Source of the DNA: CAMCHP01 sp036835325
Lineage (GTDB): Bacteria; Bacteroidota; Bacteroidia; Flavobacteriales_D; Sanyastnellaceae
Reading direction: 5' to 3'
NCBI GenBank assembly: GCA_036835325.1
Contig: DAITMF010000007.1
Coordinates: 17,632 to 81,631, forward strand
Length of the DNA stretch: 64,000 nt
Shown here: positions 15,975 to 22,841 of the stretch, piece by piece
Numbering within the stretch: position 1 is the stretch's first letter
Layout: every line of letters begins with the position of its first letter
The notes under the pieces: generated by a model
The model's database searches: none
The model's input: only the letters and a program-made list of their open reading frames with translations
What the model was told of the DNA's origin: nothing
Position numbers and translations under genes: made by a program

Positions 15975-16460
15975 ATGAAAACCCTACGTTTGTTTTCTCT
16001 CGCGCTGTCGTTCGTAGCGCTCGCCCTCACCGGTTGTAAAGACGAATGCAAAGATGTTGTTTGCCAAAACGGCGGTACCTGTGACGAAGGCACTTGCCTC
16101 TGCGCGACCGGCTACGAAGGTACCAACTGCGAAACAGAGGTACGCGCCAAGTTCGTGGGCTCGTACAGCGTGCAAGAGAGCTGCCAAAGCGGGAACTACA
16201 CCTTCTCTATGAGTGTAACCTCGTCAAGCACCGGTGTAAGCAACATCATCATCAACAATTTCTACGACATCGGCATTAGCGTTAGTGCAAGCATCACCGG
16301 CAACAGCGTGACCATTCCGAACCAAACCATCAATGATCAAGGCATAGCCTTTACCGTAAGTGGCAACGGTCAGTTGATCGGCAACATTTTGACCCTCACC
16401 TACAACATTTCAGCCGGTGCTGAAAGTGATTCGTGCACTGCTACGTGTACCAAGCAATAA
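15975..16460 (+). CDS. Lipoprotein with EGF-like motif
   Basis: 161 residues. The signal peptide ends in lipobox LTGC (Cys 20). An EGF-like segment follows (CKDVVCQNGGTCDEGTCLCATGYEGTNCE, six cysteines), then a beta-rich domain of about 110 residues (FVGSYSVQESCQSGNYTF ...) that resembles small lipocalin-like domains in Bacteroidota lipoproteins. Function is unknown. ATG 15975 is used because the signal peptide starts there; the upstream open frame is intergenic. A terminator follows the stop. Confidence 0.75.
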   Translation: MKTLRLFSLALSFVALALTGCKDECKDVVCQNGGTCDEGTCLCATGYEGTNCETEVRAKFVGSYSVQESCQSGNYTFSMSVTSSSTGVSNIIINNFYDIGISVSASITGNSVTIPNQTINDQGIAFTVSGNGQLIGNILTLTYNISAGAESDSCTATCTKQ

Positions 16461-16480
16461 GCAAACTTCATTGCAAGAGA

Positions 16481-16508
16481 AAGGCCGCAATAGCGGTCTT
16501 TTTTTTTG
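16481..16508 (+). terminator. Rho-independent terminator after EGF lipoprotein
   Basis: Short stem GGCCGC-AATA-GCGGTC followed by a T run of nine, about 20 nt past the stop. Confidence 0.8.
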
Positions 16509-16554
16509 CGCTTACGGGCGCTGCTTGCTCGTTCTATGGGCTGAAAATCAGGTT

Positions 16555-17322
16555 TTATGGGGATGGAGGGATGGCCATCGCACGCAGTTCGTCGATGCTG
16601 CCGTTGAAGTCGTTGCCGTCAACACCTCCCCGTATGCCGTTCACACGCACCCGCTCAGTGAACTGGTGAAAATGCCAATCGATGCCGCGCAAGCGGTGTT
16701 TGCCACTGTAGGCGGCAATCCAGAGCGGACAGCCCTTGACGATGTCACTCAAGTGGGCTTTGTAGAAATTTCGTCCGGTGTAGATGATTGGCTTCATGCC
16801 ATAGTGAGCCTCGCAGAGCGCTATCCAGTTGGCTACACCCTTGCGGAGGTTGTCACGACCAAGCGAACCCATCTCTTCCACATCAAGCACAGGTGGAAGA
16901 TCGCCCGGTCGAAGCTGAACCACCGAACGATAATTGTCAAACTGCTCGGTCGAAGTTTCCCAGGGACGGTAGTAGTGGTACGCACCCCGCAGAAGACCTA
17001 TTTCCGAAGCGCCTTCCCAGTTGGCCACAAATTGTTGGTCGCGACCATCCTTCCCCATCGTGGCGCGCACGAAAACGAATTCGATTGGGTGGTGCGATTG
17101 CGCGACCATTGACCACGAAACGCTGCCTTGGTAATGCGACACATCAATACCGAAGGTATGGTTCGCATGTTCACGAATGGGCAACCATTCAGGATAGGGA
17201 ATCAAGGTGGTGAGGTAATGGCGGCTCATCCATCCAAGCGCCAAAAGCACAGCTACCAAAGACAGCACAAACCACTGGCGCTTAACACGCCTTTTTGATG
17301 AGTGAAGTTTCGCAGGTGCCAT
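16555..17322 (-). CDS. GH25 family lysozyme (N-acetylmuramidase)
   Basis: 255 residues: basic N-terminus, one membrane segment (about 16-38), then a GH25 catalytic domain. Visible features are GIDVSHYQG with the conserved Asp, EFVFVRATMGKDGRD, GAYHYYRP, the DVEE acidic motif, and the C-terminal HQFTERVRVNGIRGGVDGNDF corresponding to the usual W-x-Y ... VDxNxF end. GH25 enzymes cleave beta-1,4 bonds in peptidoglycan. The membrane anchor suggests a periplasmic role in wall turnover rather than a secreted toxin. Divergent from the NYN gene at 17433. Confidence 0.9.
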   Translation of the reverse strand: MAPAKLHSSKRRVKRQWFVLSLVAVLLALGWMSRHYLTTLIPYPEWLPIREHANHTFGIDVSHYQGSVSWSMVAQSHHPIEFVFVRATMGKDGRDQQFVANWEGASEIGLLRGAYHYYRPWETSTEQFDNYRSVVQLRPGDLPPVLDVEEMGSLGRDNLRKGVANWIALCEAHYGMKPIIYTGRNFYKAHLSDIVKGCPLWIAAYSGKHRLRGIDWHFHQFTERVRVNGIRGGVDGNDFNGSIDELRAMAIPPSP

Positions 17323-17408
17323 ACCGTAAAATCAGCGCATGAAAGTAGGAAGAATTCTCAGCCGATTGTCCTTTCGAGGAATGGCAGAACAAGGCGTCCA
17401 TTCCTTTG

Positions 17409-17416
17409 TACCTTTG
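17409..17416 (+). promoter_or_regulatory. -7 element of the NYN-CSD gene
   Basis: TACCTTTG is a perfect TAnnTTTG match. The predicted start gives a leader of about 13 nt before ATG 17433. This rules out ATG 17406, which lies upstream of the promoter element. Confidence 0.7.
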
Positions 17417-17432
17417 TAAGAGAACTTCCGAG

Positions 17433-18419
17433 ATGCAATCCATTGAATCGAACCTACTTAGAATTGGCGTTTTCTACGACGGCAATTTCTTTTACCACGT
17501 TAGCAACTATTACAGCTATGCGCACCAGCGTCGTGCGCGAATCAGCATTGACGGATTGCATCGGTTCATCCGCCAACAGGTGGCCGACGCCTTCAACACC
17601 GACCTTCGCCTGTCGCAAATTGTAGATGCGCATTACTTCAGGGGGCGTCTCTCAGCTGCTGAAGCCAGTTCGCGTGAGAAGCTGATTTACCACGAACGGG
17701 TGTTTGATGACATTCTCGTAGCATCGGGCGTTACCACCCACTACTTGCCAGTGCGCAGTTACGGCGGACGTTTCCAAGAAAAGGGCATCGACGTTTGGTT
17801 GGCGCTCGAAGCGTACGAATTGAGCGTTTACAAGCACTTCAATGTGGTGGTGTTGATTGCCGGGGATGGTGACTATGTGCCGTTGGTGCGTAAACTGAAC
17901 ACATTGGGCATTCGGGTGATGGTACTCGGGTGGGACTTCGACACGGTCAATGAGTACGGAAAGCAGTTCTCAACCCGCACATCGCACGATCTTATGGATG
18001 AAGCCACGCATCCGATCGAGATGCACAGAATTATCGATGACCCCGATTACGCCGATGACTCATTCGTGAAAGGACTGTTCGTGTTTGCGCGTGAGAACGC
18101 ATCCGCCGAAGGCGAAAAAAACACCCAATACACCCATTCTGCCAATGCATTGCGGCTCGCTACCGACACCGACGACGAAGACGACTTCAACCGCGCTGAC
18201 ACCATTGAAACCGACGGTGTGCGCGAAGAGGGCGAAATCTTCGTATTGAAAGAGGGCTATGGCTTCGTTGGGCAGCCGCCGCAGGGCACGTTTTTCCATT
18301 ACTCTGACTTGACGAACTGCGATTTCAACGACCTGCACCGCGGCGACCGACTGACCTACGAAATCGTTATTGGGCCTGAAGGCAAGAAGAAAGCCATCAA
18401 CATTGAGTTGCTGCGCTAA
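17433..18419 (+). CDS. NYN domain protein fused to a cold-shock-like domain
   Basis: 328 residues. The N-terminal part (about 8-180) is a LabA-like NYN/PIN ribonuclease-fold domain with acidic motifs IGVFYDGNFF (Asp16), KGIDVWLALEAY and LIAGDGDYVPLV. A charged, probably disordered linker (about 215-265) follows. The C-terminal 60 residues look like a cold-shock domain: EGEIFVLKEGYGFVG corresponds to RNP1 and GTFFHYSDL to RNP2, then LHRGDRLTYEI. I infer an RNA-processing nuclease with its own RNA-binding module. It has its own TACCTTTG promoter, which also fixes the start codon. Next to tRNA-Cys but not overlapping it. Confidence 0.85.
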   Translation: MQSIESNLLRIGVFYDGNFFYHVSNYYSYAHQRRARISIDGLHRFIRQQVADAFNTDLRLSQIVDAHYFRGRLSAAEASSREKLIYHERVFDDILVASGVTTHYLPVRSYGGRFQEKGIDVWLALEAYELSVYKHFNVVVLIAGDGDYVPLVRKLNTLGIRVMVLGWDFDTVNEYGKQFSTRTSHDLMDEATHPIEMHRIIDDPDYADDSFVKGLFVFARENASAEGEKNTQYTHSANALRLATDTDDEDDFNRADTIETDGVREEGEIFVLKEGYGFVGQPPQGTFFHYSDLTNCDFNDLHRGDRLTYEIVIGPEGKKKAINIELLR

Positions 18420-18502
18420 CAACGGGTTCAGGCCAATTCAAGAGGGCTTCGAAACCTTTTTATAGACTTCGCGTTGAATGCTTGCAAGCTCCGGGGATTT
18501 GT

Positions 18503-18510
18503 TATATTTG
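18503..18510 (+). promoter_or_regulatory. -7 element of tRNA-Cys
   Basis: TATATTTG, a perfect TAnnTTTG match, ends 15 nt before the mature tRNA 5' end, allowing a short 5' leader. Confidence 0.75.
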
Positions 18511-18525
18511 CACTCCCCAAATGAG

Positions 18526-18596
18526 GGTCCTGTGGCCGAGGGGCTAGGCAAAGGTCTGCAAAACCTTGTACAGCGGTTCGAATCCGCTCGGGACCT
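18526..18596 (+). tRNA. tRNA-Cys (GCA)
   Basis: Full cloverleaf: acceptor GGTCCTG/CGGGACC with one G-U, D-arm GCC/GGC, anticodon stem AAGGT/ACCTT with loop CTGCAAA (anticodon GCA at 18558-18560), T-arm GCGG-TTCGAAT-CCGC, discriminator T. CCA is not encoded. It has its own promoter and terminator. Confidence 0.97.
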
Positions 18597-18601
18597 CCTC
18601 A

Positions 18602-18630
18602 AAAAGCCGTCGTTTGACGGCTTTTTTTTA
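18602..18630. terminator. Bidirectional terminator between tRNA-Cys and the LpxD-like gene
   Basis: Perfect stem AAGCCGTC/GACGGCTT with loop GTTT, flanked by five A on the left and eight T on the right, so it can terminate both strands. The right T run overlaps the stop codon of the convergent acyltransferase gene. Confidence 0.9.
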
Positions 18631-19533
18631 TTGCTCGTTTTTCCGTGAGACCAGTACCGCCGGAGTGCCAATGTACGTGGCATCTGACTCGGCGTTTTTG
18701 TTGAGGAAGGAATGGGCTCCCAGGGTAACATTATCACCCACGTTGACGCCGTTCTTTATGGATGCATTCATCCCCATGAAGAAGTTTCGACCGATCACTG
18801 AAGAACCGCCAACAATGCAGCGAACGGTAAACAACGAATGGTCGCCCACGATGCAGTTGTGGCCGATGTTCACGTATGAACCGAGTTTGCATGCATCGCC
18901 AACGAGCGTATCGTCAAGCGCCGCGCGTTTAATGTCGGAATGCGAACCGATTTCAACATCGTTGCCAATGATCAGGCCTCCAATTTGGGGGAAGCGCACC
19001 CAATGGCCTTGGTCATCTTGCTCAAATCCCATTCCGAAGGTACCTAAGCAGGTGTTCTCACGAACCACACAGTTCTGCCCAATCGTCACCCCTTCGTGAA
19101 TCACTACATTCGGGTAAACCACCGTTCCCGCACCAATGCGCACATTTGCACCGATGAATGCGCCATCGAACACGGCTATGCCTTTCGCTCGATGATCAGC
19201 GGCGTAGTTCCGTTGGTCAATGACCGGTAAATGCACGTGATTCAGCAACCGTATGAAGGCCATTCGCGGTGTTAATCCGGTTGCGAGGAGATGCACCACA
19301 TGCGGCTTCAGCTTGCCTTGGGCGTCGAGTTCACGGTACACCGTGTCAGCGAGAATCACCATACCCTGTTCAATCAGTTCGTAGTGGGCTGCTGATTTTA
19401 TCCAAACCAACGACTGCGCACTTTGCCGCTTCAAGCTGGCAAACACATAGGCACTGGGTAAAGAAGTAGAACCATCAACAGGATGCAAAAATCCGCATGC
19501 GATCAACTCCTCAATGGGCCGAGGATCATTCAT
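18628..19533 (-). CDS. LpxD-like UDP-acylglucosamine N-acyltransferase family protein
   Basis: 301 residues. A short N-terminal domain is followed by a left-handed beta-helix of hexapeptide repeats (GAFIGANVRIGAGTVVYPNVVIHEGVTIGQNCVV ..., broken in the middle by the LpxD-type insert GTFGMGFEQDDQGHW and HSDIKRAALDDT). LpxD adds 3-hydroxyacyl chains in lipid A synthesis; whether this is the housekeeping LpxD or a paralogue cannot be decided here. ATG 19533 overlaps the stop of the preceding acyltransferase by 8 nt, which supports this start over the 34-codon-longer frame. The two genes form an operon. Confidence 0.75.
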   Translation of the reverse strand: MNDPRPIEELIACGFLHPVDGSTSLPSAYVFASLKRQSAQSLVWIKSAAHYELIEQGMVILADTVYRELDAQGKLKPHVVHLLATGLTPRMAFIRLLNHVHLPVIDQRNYAADHRAKGIAVFDGAFIGANVRIGAGTVVYPNVVIHEGVTIGQNCVVRENTCLGTFGMGFEQDDQGHWVRFPQIGGLIIGNDVEIGSHSDIKRAALDDTLVGDACKLGSYVNIGHNCIVGDHSLFTVRCIVGGSSVIGRNFFMGMNASIKNGVNVGDNVTLGAHSFLNKNAESDATYIGTPAVLVSRKNEQ

Positions 19534-20011
19534 TTCGCTTAAAAAACTTCGCAGGTGAGCCGTACCATATTTCGTTTGCCGGAACATCGCTGCGCACTTG
19601 TGAACAGGCGCCAATGATGCTGTTGTCGCCAATGCTAAAGCCAGGCATTAAGGTCACGTTGGCTCCGATCAGCACGTTATCGCCCACGCCCTTTACCACT
19701 TTAACATGTCCTTCTTTCAAGTCAGGTGTATCGGTGAGGACGAAGCTGTACTTGATGGTGGTGTTCTTACCAATGGTGGCATCGGCAGAGATGGTACAGC
19801 GGCTGCCCATCGTGGTGTTCTCACCCACAACTACGTTCTCACGAATTTCGCAGTAGGCGGTAAACTTGCAATTGTTGCCAATCTTCGCGCCCTTTCTGAC
19901 GATGCAGAACGGTCCGATAATGGCATTGTCGCCGATTTCAACGCCTTCTTCTACGTAGGCCAATGGATGGATCTTCGCGCTTTTCGAAATCATACAAAGA
20001 GGGTTGGTCAC
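19526..20011 (-). CDS. Hexapeptide-repeat acyltransferase
   Basis: 161 residues, almost all left-handed beta-helix (KIHPLAYVEEGVEIGDNAII, KIGNNCKFTAYCEI, VVGENTTMGSRCTI, VLIGANVTLMPGFSIGDNSII), ending SPAKFFKR as in sugar O- or N-acetyltransferases. An LpxA-like N-terminus (ISKSAKIHPLAYVEEG) suggests a relation to LpxA/LpxD or to a nucleotide-sugar acetyltransferase. The start may be Met7 (19993). Overlaps the LpxD-like gene and is its upstream operon partner. Substrate unknown. Confidence 0.75.
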   Translation of the reverse strand: MTNPLCMISKSAKIHPLAYVEEGVEIGDNAIIGPFCIVRKGAKIGNNCKFTAYCEIRENVVVGENTTMGSRCTISADATIGKNTTIKYSFVLTDTPDLKEGHVKVVKGVGDNVLIGANVTLMPGFSIGDNSIIGACSQVRSDVPANEIWYGSPAKFFKRNE

Positions 20012-20084
20012 AATTTAGGTGGCTAAGGTAACCAACGAAGCTGAATTTTTGCCTTAAGCGCACACCAAAGCCGCGATGGGAAAC

Positions 20085-20110
20085 AAAAAAAGGGAGCCGA
20101 AGCTCCCCTT
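20085..20110 (-). terminator. Rho-independent terminator after tsf
   Basis: Stem GGGAGC/GCTCCC with a CGAA loop on the plus strand (TTCG on the transcribed strand), then seven T on the minus strand. About 25 nt past the tsf stop; ends the rplM-rpsI-rpsB-tsf operon. Confidence 0.85.
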
Positions 20111-20133
20111 TGGTGTATCGTATTAACGATGAA

Positions 20134-20967
20134 TTATCCGAGTTGGATGCGGCGGAAACCAGTGGCAGTAAGGCCGCTGTTTACCGACTTGAGGTACTGC
20201 GCAACAGACAATTTGTTGTCTTTGATGAACTGTTGTTCGAGCAACGCAGCCTCTTTGTACCACTTGTTGATGCGGCCTTCAGCAATCTTATCAGCCATAT
20301 CAGCAGGCTTGCCTTCTTGAATGGCCAACTCACGCGCGATTTCGCGCTCTTTTTCGATAAGGTCGGCTGGGATTTCAGAAGGATTCACAGCTACAGGAGC
20401 CATGGCAGCCACTTGCATGGCTACGTCACGACCGGCTTCTTCACCGATGTTCTCGTTAAACGCAACGATGGCAGCGAGTTTGTTACCGGGGTGGTTGTAT
20501 GCCACGGTTGACGCACCGCTTACGGTTTCGTAAGCAGAGAGGTCAATTTTCTCACCGATTTTGCCAATCTCTTCAGTCAACTTTTCAGTGATGCTCATGC
20601 CGTTTCCAAAAGGAAGGGCGCGAAGAGCGTCAAGGTCAGCCGGATTGTGGTTAATGGCAATGTCGAGGATGGCCTGAGCAACAGCACCGAAGGCTTCGTT
20701 TTTGGCAACGAAGTCGGTTTCACAGTTAAGGACGATCATCACAGCGCGGTCGCCATTGGCCGTGGTCTTGGCAATAACCTGACCTTCTGCTGCGTCGCGA
20801 TCGCTGCGCTTTGCAGCCACTTTCTGACCCTTCTTGCGGAGGATTTCGATGGCCTTCTCGGTGTCGCCACCGGCTTCAACGAGTGCCTGCTTACAGTCCA
20901 TCATACCTGCGCCAGTAATCTTGCGGAGGTTGTTGACTTCAGACGCGGAAATTTTTACAGATTCCAT
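20134..20967 (-). CDS. tsf: Translation elongation factor Ts
   Basis: Nucleotide-exchange factor for EF-Tu. 277 residues, normal length; starts MESVKISASEVNNLRKITGAGMMDCKQAL, which holds the conserved TGAGMMDCKxAL signature, then KRSDRDAAEG and NCETDFVAKN. It lies 78 nt after rpsB in the classical rpsB-tsf pair. Confidence 0.98.
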   Translation of the reverse strand: MESVKISASEVNNLRKITGAGMMDCKQALVEAGGDTEKAIEILRKKGQKVAAKRSDRDAAEGQVIAKTTANGDRAVMIVLNCETDFVAKNEAFGAVAQAILDIAINHNPADLDALRALPFGNGMSITEKLTEEIGKIGEKIDLSAYETVSGASTVAYNHPGNKLAAIVAFNENIGEEAGRDVAMQVAAMAPVAVNPSEIPADLIEKEREIARELAIQEGKPADMADKIAEGRINKWYKEAALLEQQFIKDNKLSVAQYLKSVNSGLTATGFRRIQLG

Positions 20968-21045
20968 TGTTCTATGGTGTTGTATGGTCGGATGAAAACT
21001 CCGGCCAATTAAACGTTTTCCTGTTCAGAGCGTGTGAAGGACAGA

Positions 21046-21795
21046 TTAATTATCGTCGCCTTCTTCTACAGTCTCTTTTTTCTTCTCAGCACGCTTGTCT
21101 TTCTCATTCTTGCGCTCGCCGAGACCTTCAGAGATGGCTCCGCACACAACGTCGAGAATTTTAGCGATTGACTTTGATGCGTCGTCGTTTGCCGGGATTG
21201 GGAAATCAACCAAACGAGGATCAGAGTTGGTATCAACCATTGCGAATACGGGGATACCGAGTTTAATGGCTTCAGCAACGGCGATGTGCTCTTTCTTCAC
21301 GTCAACCACGAAGAGTGCAGCTGGAAGACGGGTCAAATCGGCGATTGAACCGAGGTTCTTCTCAAGTTTCGCACGCTGACGGCTCACTTGCAAACGCTCG
21401 CGCTTTGACAAGGTGTTGAAAGTACCGTCGGTCTCCATTTTGTCGATTTGCGACATTTTGCGTACCGCCTTGCGCACAGTGGCGAAGTTGGTCATCATAC
21501 CACCTGACCAGCGCTCGGTTACGAACGGCATGTTCACGTTGGCAACGCGCTCGGCTACGATTTCTTTCGCTTGCTTTTTGGTGGCAACGAAAAGGATCTT
21601 CTTCCCTGAACGAGCGATTTGACGGAGGGCGTTAGACGCTTCGTCAAGTTTTGCGATGGTTTTGTTCAGGTCGATGATGTGGATACCCTTCTGCTCTGTA
21701 AAGATGTACGGAGCCATGTTGGGGTTCCACTTGCGCTTGAGGTGACCGAAGTGTACTCCGGCCTCGAGCAATTCTTGAAAAGTTGGTTTTTGCAT
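21046..21795 (-). CDS. rpsB: 30S ribosomal protein S2
   Basis: 249 residues starting MQKPTFQELLEAGVHFGHLKRKWNP, with FVATKKQAKEIV, PFVTERWSGGMMTNF and the acidic/basic C-terminal tail (KRAEKKKETVEEGDDN). It follows rpsI after 108 nt; this gap contains a stacked hairpin (21822-21855) that may be a leader control element. Confidence 0.98.
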   Translation of the reverse strand: MQKPTFQELLEAGVHFGHLKRKWNPNMAPYIFTEQKGIHIIDLNKTIAKLDEASNALRQIARSGKKILFVATKKQAKEIVAERVANVNMPFVTERWSGGMMTNFATVRKAVRKMSQIDKMETDGTFNTLSKRERLQVSRQRAKLEKNLGSIADLTRLPAALFVVDVKKEHIAVAEAIKLGIPVFAMVDTNSDPRLVDFPIPANDDASKSIAKILDVVCGAISEGLGERKNEKDKRAEKKKETVEEGDDN

Positions 21796-21821
21796 GGTGT
21801 TTACCTTCCTGGTGTTAAAGC

Positions 21822-21855
21822 AACACCCGGGTAGCCCATAGGGATCCCGGATGTT
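21822..21855 (-). promoter_or_regulatory. Stacked hairpin in the rpsB leader
   Basis: A 10-bp outer stem (plus-strand arms AACACCCGGG and CCCGGATGTT, one wobble pair) encloses an inner CCC-ATA-GGG stem. It lies about 27 nt upstream of the rpsB start and is not followed by a T run. A ribosomal-protein autoregulatory leader or a processing site is plausible. Confidence 0.4.
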
Positions 21856-21903
21856 TGGATACTAAACAGTCTTGAATTATCGTAACGTTCAAGAAAGCGC
21901 AGA

Positions 21904-22290
21904 TTAACGCTTCGAGAACTGGAACTTCTTACGTGCTTTCTTCTGACCGAACTTCTTACGTTCAACCATACGCGGGTCGCGGGTAGTCAAACCTTCAGCT
22001 TTCAGAAGGGGCTTGTATTCTTCGTTGAGGTCAATCAACGCCTTTGAAATGGCAAGGCGTACAGCCTCGGCTTGGCCGGTGATGCCACCGCCGTTTACGT
22101 TCACGTTCACGTCGAATTTTCCGGTAGTGTCGGTGAGTGCAAATGGCTGGTTCACTTTGTAACGGAGAACGCCGTCGGGAAAGTAGTTCTCAAGCTCGCG
22201 CTTGTTCACTGTGATCTTGCCTGAGCCCTCTTTCATGTAGATACGGGCTACAGCGGTCTTACGGCGTCCTGAAGTATTGATAACGTCCAT
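21904..22290 (-). CDS. rpsI: 30S ribosomal protein S9
   Basis: 128 residues with the signatures GRRKTAVARIYMKEGSG, GGGITGQAEAVRLAISKAL and the terminal KKARKKFQFSKR that reaches the decoding centre. Starts 13 nt after the rplM stop, the universal L13-S9 pair. Confidence 0.98.
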   Translation of the reverse strand: MDVINTSGRRKTAVARIYMKEGSGKITVNKRELENYFPDGVLRYKVNQPFALTDTTGKFDVNVNVNGGGITGQAEAVRLAISKALIDLNEEYKPLLKAEGLTTRDPRMVERKKFGQKKARKKFQFSKR

Positions 22291-22303
22291 CGGTCAGACT
22301 TAA

Positions 22304-22750
22304 TTACTTGATAACGTAAATTTCGGGTTTCTGTGCTTCGTGCTTGTGCGCGCCACCTACCACTACGTGAAGGTTGCGGAACTGAGCACGGCCCAAACGG
22401 GTTTTAGGGAGCATACCGCGTACGGCGTTCTCAACGAGATCGGCCGGCTTGCGCTTCAGCACTTCACGGGCGGTGCGCTCACGCTGACCACCTGGGTAGC
22501 CTGTGTGGCGGATGTACACTTTATCGTCCCACTTAGAACCGGTAAGGGCAACCTTCTCGGCATTGATCACGATGATGTTATCGCCGCAATCAACGTGCGG
22601 GGTAAAGTTGGTTTTGTGCTTGCCACGCAACAAACTTGCTACGGTAGCCGACAAGCGACCGAGGGTTTGACCTTCGGCGTCAATCACCAGCCATTTCTTA
22701 TCTACCGTCGCGCTGTTCGCTGAAACGGTTTTGTAGCTCAAAGTATCCAC
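22304..22750 (-). CDS. rplM: 50S ribosomal protein L13
   Basis: 148 residues; KKWLVIDAEGQTLGRLSATVASLLRGK, INAEKVALTG and AVRGMLPKTRLG are the family blocks. First gene of the leftward operon rplM-rpsI-rpsB-tsf. A perfect -7 element (22821-22828) gives a leader of about 70 nt with a small CCCG-TTTT-CGGG hairpin (22778-22789). Confidence 0.98.
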   Translation of the reverse strand: MDTLSYKTVSANSATVDKKWLVIDAEGQTLGRLSATVASLLRGKHKTNFTPHVDCGDNIIVINAEKVALTGSKWDDKVYIRHTGYPGGQRERTAREVLKRKPADLVENAVRGMLPKTRLGRAQFRNLHVVVGGAHKHEAQKPEIYVIK

Positions 22751-22820
22751 AGTGCTATAAATTAATTCTTTACTGCTCCCGAAAACGGGCTGCGAAGTTA
22801 CGCTTTTATTCCAATTCCCA

Positions 22821-22828
22821 CAAAGCTA
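22821..22828 (-). promoter_or_regulatory. -7 element of the rplM operon
   Basis: TAGCTTTG on the minus strand, a perfect TAnnTTTG match, 14 nt beyond the stop of the upstream T9SS gene. It drives the L13-S9-S2-EF-Ts operon. Confidence 0.7.
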
Positions 22829-22841
22829 GGTGGAAAAATTT

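Noticed and set aside
16417..17112. Plus-strand open frame of 231 codons
   Set aside because: Antisense to the GH25 lysozyme, which has a signal anchor and catalytic motifs, and it crosses the terminator at 16481-16508.
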